From Desmodus rotundus (lineage: Eukaryota; Chordata; Mammalia; Chiroptera; Phyllostomidae): 64,000 nucleotides of DNA. A program made the translations under genes and the position numbers. The notes under the pieces are model-generated. The model did no database searches. It worked only from the letters and a program-made list of their open reading frames with translations, and had not been told where the DNA came from. The stretch is from positions 59,469,135 through 59,533,134 of the forward strand of contig NC_071395.1 of the NCBI RefSeq assembly GCF_022682495.2, written 5' to 3'. Shown piece after piece: positions 33,303 to 45,787 of the stretch; within the stretch, counting starts at the first letter, position 1, and each line of letters begins with the position of its first letter.

Positions 33303-35389
33303 AGTCTGTGCCTAGCAAAGTTACCGCCAAGGTGATCATACAGAAAACCCATTGAAACGACCTGCTAAATCGGTGGCTTCTAGCGGCATCCCACACATTT
33401 CGCACTCTACTGAAACGAGTCCATTGACCTAGTGTTACCCGCTGGAGATGAAGTCTTCTAATAAGGCACTTGTACGAAACATCCTGATTCCCTCGTTGTT
33501 TGGAAGCTTTCCATGAATTCCTTGCTGTTCTATCAGAAGGAAATTCAATCGAATAGAGTCAGTGGGCTGTGAGCTTCATGGGCATATCTACGTTCGAGAA
33601 ACAGTTTTGTCCACAAGACATAGTAGTCAGTAGCTGCAGGAGATCTTCGGCCTCTGCTATTCTCCTGGAAAACATAGAGCGGCGAAAAGCCCACACTCGC
33701 AGCTCATTGTCCTGCGAAGGTCTGAAACTGCTATGCTCCTGTTCATTCACTACGGATTGAAAATGATTTCAGTAGCATTTAGTTTAGGACACAACCCACA
33801 GCTCGGATATATCAGAAGATTTCTGTTTAAAGATAGAGTTAGGGTTAGGGCTAGCATTACGATTACGGTAAGGATAAGCTTTATTATTAGGGTAGGGATA
33901 GGGATAGGGATAGGGATAGGGTTAGGGTTAGGGTTAGGGTTAGAGATAGGGTTAGGGTTAGCGTTAGGGTTAGAGTTAGCGTTAGCGTTAGCGTTAGGGT
34001 TAGGGATAGGGATAGGTTTAGCATTAGCGTTTGGGTTAACGTTACATATAGGTTTAGGGCCAGGGCTAAAGCTAGATGACGGCCACAGGTAGAGGAGTGT
34101 GTGTCCTAGAAGATCGTGCATTTCATAGCTCTCTTAGTTCTTCTGTGCTTTCATTGAGTCCGTTGAGGACGAGAAAGTGATTCTGTAGATCGTTGCACTG
34201 AAACACAGCCAGGTAAAAGATAACAGAGCAAAAGAGCTGATCATAAGTGCTGAAGAGGGTATGTGATATGGTGCAAGGCACTCATTTCCAATTCAACTGA
34301 TACGAGCACATTGATCTAGAGCTGCGTTCATGCTTAAAGCCACTTCTCAGGAACATGTTCATTTCCGAGTAACTTGGCAGCTTTCAAACCGTTCACTCCT
34401 GTGCTGTGTGAGAGAGTCACTCGAATAGAGTAAGGGGACTGCTAGCTGCACATGCATTTCTACGTTGAAAACACTGTATGGGCAAAGTGAGGTAGTAGGC
34501 TGTTGCCTCTCTTCTTCCTGGGGCTACGCTTTTCTGATGGAAAAAGTACCTAGGAGAAAACTCTACTGTGGAAGCTCATTGCGCTTCAAGGATCACAAAG
34601 TGCTAGCTAGGCTAGCATTCCCTCCGTTGCTGACGGGAAATCATTTCCGTAGCTCTTGGGCTATGACACGAGCCAGAGATCCTATATTGCAGCAAGGTTC
34701 TTGGACAGGATGCTGACAAGAGTACGTACTATGTGACACACCACTGCTTGCATCTCCTACTGAAATGAGAACATTGCTAACACGTCAAATAGTGTGGATG
34801 GCTTTTGTAGAGAACACTTTTCGCACGACTTGATATAATTCCTGAATGGTGCAGGGGAGCGCAAAGTCTTCCCTGCTGTATTCTCAGAGTGGAATGAGTG
34901 GCCTGGTAGGCCCATGGCGTACTTTTAGCTTCTTCCTCTTTGAATGCTTCACGAACGGGTGGAGTCCGAGGGACGTAGTATAGTCTCCATGGTTTCTGAG
35001 GCTACAGTCTTCTTCTCCCATCACATCTACTACCGAAATGCCAACATTGAGAAGACGTGGAACACTGAGACGGCTTTGGAGAAAAACCCGCTTCCTACGA
35101 AATAGGTTGATTCCCGAGTGAGTTTGAGGAGCAAACAAATCTTCACGAACATATTATCTGCCACTGGGAGCCCCACAGGCTACTCTGACATTCATATTCC
35201 CTTAGATCTTCAGAGACTTGGAGGCCAGGTCGCGTAGCGTGGCCCAGCGGCCTTCCAACGTCCGGATACGCTTTCCTCGCAGAACGCAGAGTTTGGCGAA
35301 AACAGTGGTAGCCAAGCTTACTCTCGGGCACAGTTGGCATAGTCCTGTGCTTCCGTTCACTCATTTGCTTTGGGGAACGTGATTGCACA
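33303..35389 (+). repeat. Satellite unit U17 (2,087 bp, tract type h)
   Basis: Counterpart of U14 at +6,261 bp, without U14's one-base deletion. It has GTAGTCAG but GGAGATC near 33625-33640, combining the two states that are otherwise linked, so a crossover or conversion edge lies between them. Confidence 0.97.
33832..34076 (+). repeat. Telomere-like tract of U17, type h, 245 bp
   Basis: Same hexamer order as U14. Confidence 0.95.
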
Positions 35390-37476
35390 AGTCTGTGCCT
35401 AGCAAAGTTACCGCCAAGGTGATCATACAGAAAACCCATTGAAACGACCTGCTAAATCGGTGGTTTCTAGCGGCATCCCACACATTTCGCACTCTACTGA
35501 AACGAGTCCATTGACCTAGTGTTACCCGCTGGAGATGAAGTCTTCTAATAAGGCACTTGTATGAAACATCCTGATTCCCTCGTTGTTTGGAAGCTTTCCA
35601 TGAATTCCTTGCTGTTCTATCAGAAGGAAATTCAATCGAATAGAGTCAGTGGGCTGTGAGCTTCATGGGCATATCTACGTTCGAGAAACAGTTTTGTCCA
35701 CAAGACATAGTAGTCAGTAGCTGCAGGATATCTTCGGCCTCTGCTATTCTCCTGGAAAACATAGAGCGGCGAAAAGCCCACACTCGCAGCTCATTGTCCT
35801 GCGAAGGTCTGAAACTGCTATGCTCCTGTTCATTCACTACGGATTGAAAATGATTTCAGTAGCATTTAGTTTAGGACACAACCCACAGCTCGGATATATC
35901 AGAAGATTTCTGTTTAAAGATAGAGTTAGGGTTAGGGCTAGCATTACGATTACGGTAAGGATAAGCTTTATTATTAGGGTAGGGATAGGGATAGGGATAG
36001 GGATAGGGATAGGGTTAGGGTTAGGGTTAGGGATAGGGTTACGGTTAGGGTTAGGGTTAGGGTTAGGGTTAGCGTTAGCGTTAGGGTTAGGGATAGGGAT
36101 AGGTTTAGCATTAGCGTTTGGGTTAACGTTACATATAGGTTTAGGGCCAGGGCTAAAGCTAGATGACGGCCACAGGTAGAGGAGTGTGTGTCCTAGAAGA
36201 TCGTGCATTTCATAGCTCTCTTAGTTCTTCTGTGCTTTCATTGAGTCCGTTGAGGACGAGAAAGTGATTCTGTAGATCGTTGCACTGAAACACAGCCAGG
36301 TAAAAGATAACAGAGCAAAAGAGCTGATCATAAGTGCTGAAGAGGGTATGTGATATGGTGCAAGGCACTCATTTCCAATTCAACTGATACGAGCACATTG
36401 ATCTAGAGCTGCGTTCATGCTTAAAGCCACTTCTCAGGAACATGTTCATTCCCGAGTAACTTGGCAGCTTTCACACCGTTCACTCCTGTGCTGTGTGAGA
36501 GAGTCACTCGAATAGAGTAAGGGGACTGCTAGCTGCACATGCATTTCTACGTTGAAAACACTGTATGGGCAAAGTGAGGTAGTAGGCTGTTGCCTCTCTT
36601 CTTCCTGGGGCTACGCTTTTCTGATGGAAAAAGTACCTAGGAGAAAACTCTACTGTGGAAGCTCATTGCGCTTCAAGGATCACAAAGGGCTAGCTAGGCT
36701 AGCATTCCCTCCGTTGCTGACGGGAAATCATTTCCGTAGCTCTTGGGCTATGACACGCGCCAGAGATCCTATATTGCAGCAAGGTTCTTGGACAGGATGC
36801 TGACAAGAGTACGTACTATGTGACACACCACTGCTTGCATCTCCTACTGAAATGAGAACATTGCTAACACGTCAAATAGTGTGGATGGCTTTTGTAGAGA
36901 ACACTTTTCGCACGACTTGATATAATTCCTGAATGGTGCAGGGGAGCGCAAAGTCTTCCCTGCTGTATTCTCAGAGTGGAATGAGTGGCCTGGTAGGCCC
37001 ATGGCGTACTTTTAGCTTCTTCCTCTTTGAATGCTTCACGAACGGGTGGAGTCCGAGGGACGTAGTATAGTCTCCATGTTTTCTGAGGCTACAGTCTTCT
37101 TCTCCCATCACATCCACTACCGAAATGCCAACATTGAGAAGACGTGGAACACTGAGACGGCTTTGGAGAAAAACCCGCTTCCTACGAAATAGGTTGATTC
37201 CCGAGCGAGTTTGAGGAGCAAACAAATCTTCACGAACGTATTATCTTCCACTGGGAGCCCCACAGGCTACTCTGACATTCATATTCCCTTAGATCTTCAG
37301 AGACTTGGAGGCCAGGGCGCGTAGCGTGGCCCAGCGGCCTTCCAACGTCCGGATACGCTTTCCTCGCAGAACGCAGAGTTTGGCGAAAACAGTGGTAGCC
37401 AAGCTTACTCTCGGGCACAGTTGGCATAGTCCTGTGCTTCCGTTCACTCATTTGCTTTGGGGAACGTGATTGCACA
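35390..37476 (+). repeat. Satellite unit U18 (2,087 bp, tract type g)
   Basis: Counterpart of U15 at +6,261 bp. It has CGGTGGTTTCT near 35460 and, in its middle, CACACCGTTC near 36472 and AAAGGGCTAGC near 36685, as in U10, U12 and U21. It then returns to U15 marks (CCCGAGCGAG, CCAGGGCGCG), so it is a mosaic. Confidence 0.97.
35919..36163 (+). repeat. Telomere-like tract of U18, type g, 245 bp
   Basis: Same hexamer order as U10. Confidence 0.95.
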
Positions 37477-39563
37477 AGTCTGTGCCTAGCAAAGTTACCG
37501 CCAAGGTGATCATACAGAAAACCCATTGAAACGACCTGCTAAATCGGTGGCTTCTAGCGGCATCCCACACATTTCGCACTCTACTGAAACGAGTCCATTG
37601 ACCTAGTGTTACCCGCTGGACATGAAGTCTTCTAATAAGGCACTTGTACGAAACATCCTGATTCCCTCGTTGTTTGGAAGCTTTCCATGAATTCCTTGCT
37701 GTTCTATCAGAAGGAAATTCAATCGAATAGAGTCAGTGGGCTGTGAGCTTCATGGGCATATCTACGTTCGAGAAACAGTTTTGTCCACAAGACATAGTAG
37801 TCAGTAGCTGCAGGATATCTTCGGCCTCTGCTATTCTCCTGGAAAACATAGAGCGGCGAAAAGCCCACACTCGCAGCTCATTGTCCTGCGAAGGTCTGAA
37901 ACTGCTATGCTCCTGTTCATTCACTACGGATTGAAAATGATTTCAGTAGCATTTAGTTTAGGACACAACCCACAGCTCGGATATATCAGAAGATTTCTGT
38001 TTAAAGATAGAGTTAGGGTTAGGGCTAGCATTACGATTACGGTAAGGATAAGCTTTATTATTAGGGTAGGGATAGGGATAGGGATAGGGATAGGGATAGG
38101 GTTAGGGTTAGGGTTAGGGATAGGGTTACGGTTAGGGTTAGGGTTAGGGTTAGGGTTAGCGTTAGCGTTAGGGTTAGGGATAGGGATAGGTTTAGCATTA
38201 GCGTTTGGGTTAACGTTACATATAGGTTTAGGGCCAGGGCTAAAGCTAGATGACGGCCACAGGTAGAGGAGTGTGTGTCCTAGAAGATCGTGCATTTCAT
38301 AGCTCTCTTAGTTCTTCTGTGCTTTCATTGAGTCCCTTGAGGACGAGAAAGTGATTCTGTAGATCGTTGCACTGAAACACAGCCAGGTAAAAGATAACAG
38401 AGCAAAAGAGCTGATCATAAGTGCTGAAGAGGGTATGTGATATGGTGCAAGGCACTCATTTCCAATTCAACTGATACGAGCACATTGATCTAGAGCTGCG
38501 TTCATGCTTAAAGCCACTTCTCAGGAACATGTTCATTCCCGAGTAACTTGGCAGCTTTCAAACCGTTCACTCCTGTGCTGTGTGAGAGAGTCACTAGAAT
38601 AGAGTAAGGGGACTGCTAGCTGCACATGCATTTCTACGTTGAAAACACTGTATGGGCAAAGTGAGGTAGTAGGCTGTTGCCTCTCTTCTTCCTGTGGCTA
38701 CGCTTTTCTGATGGAAAAAGTACCTAGGAGAAAACTCTACTGTGGAAGCTCATTGCGCTTCAAGGATCACAAAGTGCTAGCTAGGCTAGCATTCCCTCCG
38801 TTGCTGACGGGAAATCATTTCCGTAGCTCTTGGGCTATGACACGAGCCAGAGATCCTATATTGCAGCAAGGTTCTTGGACAGGATGCTGACAAGAGTACG
38901 TAGTATGTGACACACCACTGCTTTCATCTCCTACTGAAATGAGAACATTGCTAACACGTCAAATAGTGTGGATGGCTTTTGTTGAGAACACTTTTCGCAC
39001 GACTTGATATAATTCCTGAATGGTGCAGGGGAGCGCAAAGTCTTCCCTGCTGTATTCTCAGAGTGGAATGAGTGGCCTGGTAGGCCCATGGCGTACTTTT
39101 AGCTTCTTCCTCTTTGAATGCTTCACGAACGGGTGGAGTCCGATGGACGTAGTATAGTCTCCATGTTTTCTGAGGCTACAGTCTTCTTCTCCCATCACAT
39201 CTACTACCGAAATGCCAACATTGAGAAGACGTTGAACACTGAGACGGCTTTGGAGAAAAACCCGCTTCCTACGAAATAGGTTGATTCCCGAGTGAGTTTG
39301 AGGAGCAAACAAATCTTCACGAACGTATTATCTTCCACTGGGAGCCCCACAGGCTACTCTGACATTCATATTCCCTTAGATCTTCAGAGACTTGGAGGCC
39401 AGGTCGCGTAGCGTGGCCCAGCGGCCTTCCAACGTCCGGATACGCTTTCCTCGCAGAACGCAGAGTTTGGCGAAAACAGTGGTAGCCAAGCTTACTCTCG
39501 GGCACAGTTGGCATAGTCCTGTGCTTCCGTTCACTCATTTGCTTTGGGGAACGTGATTGCACA
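37477..39563 (+). repeat. Satellite unit U19 (2,087 bp, tract type g)
   Basis: Counterpart of U16 at +6,261 bp, with the same CCCTTGAGG, CACTAGAATAG, CCTGTGGCT and GTACGTAGT marks. Confidence 0.97.
38006..38250 (+). repeat. Telomere-like tract of U19, type g, 245 bp
   Basis: Same hexamer order as U10. Confidence 0.95.
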
Positions 39564-41650
39564 AGTCTGTGCCTAGCAAAGTTACCGCCAAGGTGATCAT
39601 ACAGAAAACCCATTGAAACGACCTGCTAAATCGGTGGCTTCTAGCGGCATCCCACACATTTCGCACTCTACTGAAACGAGTCCATTGACCTAGTGTTACC
39701 CGCTGGAGATGAAGTCTTCTAATAAGGCACTTGTACGAAACATCCTGATTCCCTCGTTGTTTGGAAGCTTTCCATGAATTCCTTGCTGTTCTATCAGAAG
39801 GAAATTCAATCGAATAGAGTCAGTGGGCTGTGAGCTTCATGGGCATATCTACGTTCGAGAAACAGTTTTGTCCACAAGACATAGTAGTGAGTAGCTGCAG
39901 GAGATCTTCGGCCTCTGCTATTCTCCTGGAAAACATAGAGCGGCGAAAAGCCCACACTCGCAGCTCATTGTCCTGCGAAGGTCTGAAACTGCTATGCTCC
40001 TGTTCATTCACTACGGATTGAAAATGATTTCAGTAGCATTTAGTTTAGGACACAACCCACAGCTCGGATATATCAGAAGATTTCTGTTTAAAGATAGAGT
40101 TAGGGTTAGGGCTAGCATTACGATTACGGTAAGGATAAGCTTTATTATTAGGGTAGGGATAGGGATAGGGATAGGGATAGGGTTAGGGTTAGGGTTAGGG
40201 TTAGAGATAGGGTTAGGGTTAGCGTTAGGGTTAGAGTTAGCGTTAGCGTTAGCGTTAGGGTTAGGGATAGGGATAGGTTTAGCATTAGCGTTTGGGTTAA
40301 CGTTACATATAGGTTTAGGGCCAGGGCTAAAGCTAGATGACGGCCACAGGTAGAGGAGTGTGTGTCCTAGAAGATCGTGCATTTCATAGCTCTCTTAGTT
40401 CTTCTGTGCTTTCATTGAGTCCGTTGAGGACGAGAAAGTGATTCTGTAGATCGTTGCACTGAAACACAGCCAGGTAAAAGATAACAGAGCAAAAGAGCTG
40501 ATCATAAGTGCTGAAGAGGGTATGTGATATGGTGCAAGGCACTCATTTCCAATTCAACTGATACGAGCACATTGATCTAGAGCTGCGTTCATGCTTAAAG
40601 CCACTTCTCAGGAACATGTTCATTTCCGAGTAACTTGGCAGCTTTCAAACCGTTCACTCCTGTGCTGTGTGAGAGAGTCACTCGAATAGAGTAAGGGGAC
40701 TGCTAGCTGCACATGCATTTCTACGTTGAAAACACTGTATGGGCAAAGTGAGGTAGTAGGCTGTTGCCTCTCTTCTTCCTGGGGCTACGCTTTTCTGATG
40801 GAAAAAGTACCTAGGAGAAAACTCTACTGTGGAAGCTCATTGCGCTTCAAGGATCACAAAGTGCTAGCTAGGCTAGCATTCCCTCCGTTGCTGACGGGAA
40901 ATCATTTCCGTAGCTCTTGGGCTATGACACGAGCCAGAGATCCTATATTGCAGCAAGGTTCTTGGACAGGATGCTGACAAGAGTACGTACTATGTGACAC
41001 ACCACTGCTTGCATCTCCTACTGAAATGAGAACATTGCTAACACGTCAAATAGTGTGGATGGCTTTTGTAGAGAACACTTTTCGCACGACTTGATATAAT
41101 TCCTGAATGGTGCAGGGGAGCGCAAAGTCTTCCCTGCTGTATTCTCAGAGTGGAATGAGTGGCCTGGTAGGCCCATGGCGTACTTTTAGCTTCTTCCTCT
41201 TTGAATGCTTCACGAACGGGTGGAGTCCGAGGGACGTAGTATAGTCTCCATGGTTTCTGAGGCTACAGTCTTCTTCTCCCATCACATCTACTACCGAAAT
41301 GCCAACATTGAGAAGACGTGGAACACTGAGACGGCTTTGGAGAAAAACCCGCTTCCTACGAAATAGGTTGATTCCCGAGTGAGTTTGAGGAGCAAACAAA
41401 TCTTCACGAACATATTATCTGCCACTGGGAGCCCCACAGGCTACTCTGACATTCATATTCCCTTAGATCTTCAGAGACTTGGAGGCCAGGTCGCGTAGCG
41501 TGGCCCAGCGGCCTTCCAACGTCCGGATACGCTTTCCTCGCAGAACGCAGAGTTTGGCGAAAACAGTGGTAGCCAAGCTTACTCTCGGGCACAGTTGGCA
41601 TAGTCCTGTGCTTCCGTTCACTCATTTGCTTTGGGGAACGTGATTGCACA
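39564..41650 (+). repeat. Satellite unit U20 (2,087 bp, tract type h)
   Basis: Counterpart of U14 and U17, at +6,261 bp from U17, with CATTTCCGAG near 40621 and GAACATATTATCTGCC near 41408. Confidence 0.97.
40093..40337 (+). repeat. Telomere-like tract of U20, type h, 245 bp
   Basis: Same hexamer order as U14. Confidence 0.95.
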
Positions 41651-43737
41651 AGTCTGTGCCTAGCAAAGTTACCGCCAAGGTGATCATACAGAAAACCCAT
41701 TGAAACGACCTGCTAAATCGGTGGTTTCTAGCGGCATCCCACACATTTCGCACTCTACTGAAACGAGTCCATTGACCTAGTGTTACCCGCTGGAGATGAA
41801 GTCTTCTAATAAGGCACTTGTATGAAACATCCTGATTCCCTCGTTGTTTGGAAGCTTTCCATGAATTCCTTGCTGTTCTATCAGAAGGAAATTCAATCGA
41901 ATAGAGTCAGTGGGCTGTGAGCTTCATGGGCATATCTACGTTCGAGAAACAGTTTTGTCCACAAGACATAGTAGTCAGTAGCTGCAGGATATCTTCGGCC
42001 TCTGCTATTCTCCTGGAAAACATAGAGCGGCGAAAAGCCCACACTCGCAGCTCATTGTCCTGCGAAGGTCTGAAACTGCTATGCTCCTGTTCATTCACTA
42101 CGGATTGAAAATGATTTCAGTAGCATTTAGTTTAGGACACAACCCACAGCTCAGATATATCAGAAGATTTCTGTTTAAAGATAGAGTTAGGGTTAGGGCT
42201 AGCATTACGATTACGGTAAGGATAAGCTTTATTATTAGGGTAGGGATAGGGATAGGGATAGGGATAGGGATAGGGTTAGGGTTAGGGTTAGGGATAGGGT
42301 TACGGTTAGGGTTAGGGTTAGGGTTAGGGTTAGCGTTAGCGTTAGGGTTAGGGATAGGGATAGGTTTAGCATTAGCGTTTGGGTTAACGTTACATATAGG
42401 TTTAGGGCCAGGGCTAAAGCTAGATGACGGCCACAGGTAGAGGAGTGTGTGTCCTAGAAGATCGTGCATTTCATAGCTCTCTTAGTTCTTCTGTGCTTTC
42501 ATTGAGTCCGTTGAGGACGAGAAAGTGATTCTGTAGATCGTTGCACTGAAACACAGCCAGGTAAAAGATAACAGAGCAAAAGAGCTGATCATAAGTGCTG
42601 AAGAGGGTATGTGATATGGTGCAAGGCACTCATTTCCAATTCAACTGATACGAGCACATTGATCTAGAGCTGCGTTCATGCTTAAAGCCACTTCTCAGGA
42701 ACATGTTCATTCCCGAGTAACTTGGCAGCTTTCACACCGTTCACTCCTGTGCTGTGTGAGAGAGTCACTCGAATAGAGTAAGGGGACTGCTAGCTGCACA
42801 TGCATTTCTACGTTGAAAACACTGTATGGGCAAAGTGAGGTAGTAGGCTGTTGCCTCTCTTCTTCCTGGGGCTACGCTTTTCTGATGGAAAAAGTACCTA
42901 GGAGAAAACTCTACTGTGGAAGCTCATTGCGCTTCAAGGATCACAAAGGGCTAGCTAGGCTAGCATTCCCTCCGTTGCTGACGGGAAATCATTTCCGTAG
43001 CTCTTGGGCTATGACACGCGCCAGAGATCCTATATTGCAGCAAGGTTCTTGGACAGGATGCTGACAAGAGTACGTACTATGTGACACACCACTGCTTTCA
43101 TCTCCTACTGAAATGAGAACATTGCTAACACGTCAAATAGTGTGGATGGCTTTTGTTGAGAACACTTTTCGCACGACTTGATATAATTCCTGAATGGTGC
43201 AGGGGAGCGCATAGTCCTCCCTGCTGTATTCTCAGAGTGGAATGAGTGGCCTGGTAGGCCCATGGCGTACTTTTAGCTTCTTCCTCTTTGAATGCTTCAC
43301 GAACGGGTGGAGTCCGAGGGACGTAGTATAGAGTCCATGTTTTCTGAGGCTACAGTCTTCTTCTCCCATCACATCTACTACCGAAATGCCAACATTGAGA
43401 AGACGTGGAACACTGAGACGGCTTTGGAGAAAAACCCGCTTCCTACGAAATAGGTTGATTCCCGAGTGAGTTTGAGGAGCAAACAAATCTTCACGAACGT
43501 ATTATCTTCCACTGGGAGCCCCACAGGCTACTCTGACATTCATATTCCCTTAGATCTTCAGAGACTTGGAGGCCAGGTCGCGTAGCGTGGCCCAGCGGCC
43601 TTCCAACGTCCGGATACGCTTTCCTCGCAGAACGCAGAGTTTGGCGAAAACAGTGGTAGCCAAGCTTACTCTCGGGCACAGTTGGCATAGTCCTGTGCTT
43701 CCGTTCACTCATTTGCTTTGGGGAACGTGATTGCACA
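41651..43737 (+). repeat. Satellite unit U21 (2,087 bp, tract type g)
   Basis: Copy of U12 at +18,745 bp, including CTCAGATATATC near 42151 and AGCGCATAGTCCTCC near 43205. It occupies the middle slot of a triplet. Confidence 0.97.
42180..42424 (+). repeat. Telomere-like tract of U21, type g, 245 bp
   Basis: Same hexamer order as U10. Confidence 0.95.
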
Positions 43738-45787
43738 AGTCTGTGCCTAGCAAAGTTACCGCCAAGGTGATCATACAGAAAACCCATTGAAACGACCTGC
43801 TAAATCGGTGGCTTCTAGCGGCATCCCACACATTTCGCACTCTACTGAAACGAGTCCATTGACCTAGTGTTACCCGCTGGAGATGAAGTCTTCTAATAAG
43901 GCACTTGTACGAAACATCCTGATTCCCTCGTTGTTTGGAAGCTTTCCATGAATTCCTTGCTGTTCTATCAGAAGGAAATTCAATCGAATAGAGTCAGTGG
44001 GCTGTGAGCTTCATGGGCATATCTACGTTCGAGAAACAGTTTTGTCCACAAGACATAGTAGTGAGTAGCTGCAGGAGATCTTCGGCCTCTGCTATTCTCC
44101 TGGAAAACATAGAGCAGCGAAAAGCCCACACTCGCAGCTCATTGTCCTGCGAAGGTCTGAAACTGCTATGCTCCTGTTCATTCACTACGGATTGAAAATG
44201 ATTTCAGTAGCATTTAGTTTAGGACACAACCCACAGCTCGGATATATCAGAAGATTTCTGTTTAAAGATAGAGTTAGGGTTAGGGCTAGCATTACGATTA
44301 CGGTAAGGATAAGCTTTATTATTAGGGTAGGGATAGGGATAGGGATAGGGATAGGGATAGGGTTAGGGTTAGGGTTAGGGTTAGCGTTAGCGTTAGGGTT
44401 AGGGATAGGGATAGGTTTAGCATTAGCGTTTGGGTTAACGTTACATATAGGTTTAGGGCCAGGGCTAAAGCTAGATGACGGCCACAGGTAGAGGAGTGTG
44501 TGTCCTAGAAGATCGTGCATTTCATAGCTCTCTTAGTTCTTCTTTGCTTTCATTGAGTCCGTTGAGGACGAGAAAGTGATTCTGTAGATCGTTGCACTGA
44601 AACACAGCCAGGTAAAAGATAACAGAGCAAAAGAGCTGATCATAAGTGCTGAAGAGGGTATGTGATATGGTGCAAGGCACTCATTTCCAATTCAACTGAT
44701 ACGAGCACATTGATCTAGAGCTGCGTTCATGCTTAAAGCCACTTCTCAGGAACATGTTCATTCCCGAGTAACTTGGCAGCTTTCAATCCTTCACTCCTGT
44801 GCTGTGTGAGAGAGTCACTCGAATAGAGTAAGGGGACTGCTAGCTGCACATGCATTTCTACGTTGAAAACACTGTATGGGCAAAGTGAGGTAGTAGGCTG
44901 TTGCCTCTCTTCTTCCTGGGGCTACGCTTTTCTGATGGAAAAAGTACCTAGGAGAAAACTCTACTGTGGAAGCTCATTCCGCTTCAAGGATCACAAAGTG
45001 CTAGCTAGGCTAGCATTCCCTCCGTTGCTGACGGGAAATCATTTCCGTAGCTCTTGGGCTATGACACGAGCCAGAGATCCTATATTGCAGCAAGGTTCTT
45101 GGACAGGATGCTGACAAGAGTACGTACTATGTGACACACCACTGCTTGCATCTCCTACTGAAATGAGAACATTGCTAACACGTCAAATAGTGTGGATGGC
45201 TTTTGTAGAGAACACTTTTCGCACGACTTGATATAATTCCTGAATGGTGCAGGGGAGCGCAAAGTCTTCCCTGCTGTATTCTCAGAGTGGAATGAGTGGC
45301 CTGGTAGGCCCATGGCGTACTTTTAGCTTCTTCCTCTTTGAATGCTTCACGAACGGGTGGAGTCCGAGGGACGTAGTATAGTCTCCATGTTTTCTGAGGC
45401 TACAGTCTTCTTCTCCCATCACATCTACTACCGAAATGCCAACATTGAGAAGACGTGGAACACTGAGACGGCTTTGGAGAAAAACCCGCTTCCTACGAAA
45501 TAGGTTGATTCCCGAGTGAGTTTGAGGAGCAAACAAATCTTCACGAACGTATTATCTTCCACTGGGAGCCCCACAGGCTACTCTGACATTCATATTCCCT
45601 TAGATCTTCAGAGACTTGGAGGCCAGGTCGCGTAGCGTGGCCCAGCGGCCTTCCAACGTCCGGATACGCTTTCCTCGCAGAACGCAGAGTTTGGCGAAAA
45701 CAGTGGTAGCCAAGCTTACTCTCGGGCACAGTTGGCATAGTCCTGTGCATCCGTTCACTCATTTGCTTTGGGGAACATGATTGCACA
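43738..45787 (+). repeat. Satellite unit U22 (2,050 bp, tract type f)
   Basis: Copy of U13 at +18,745 bp, with the CAATCCTTC deletion allele near 44785 and ACGAGCCAG near 45066. Private change: GAGCAGCG near 44111. Confidence 0.97.
44267..44475 (+). repeat. Telomere-like tract of U22, type f, 209 bp
   Basis: Same hexamer order as U9; the only short tract outside U9-U13. Confidence 0.95.
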
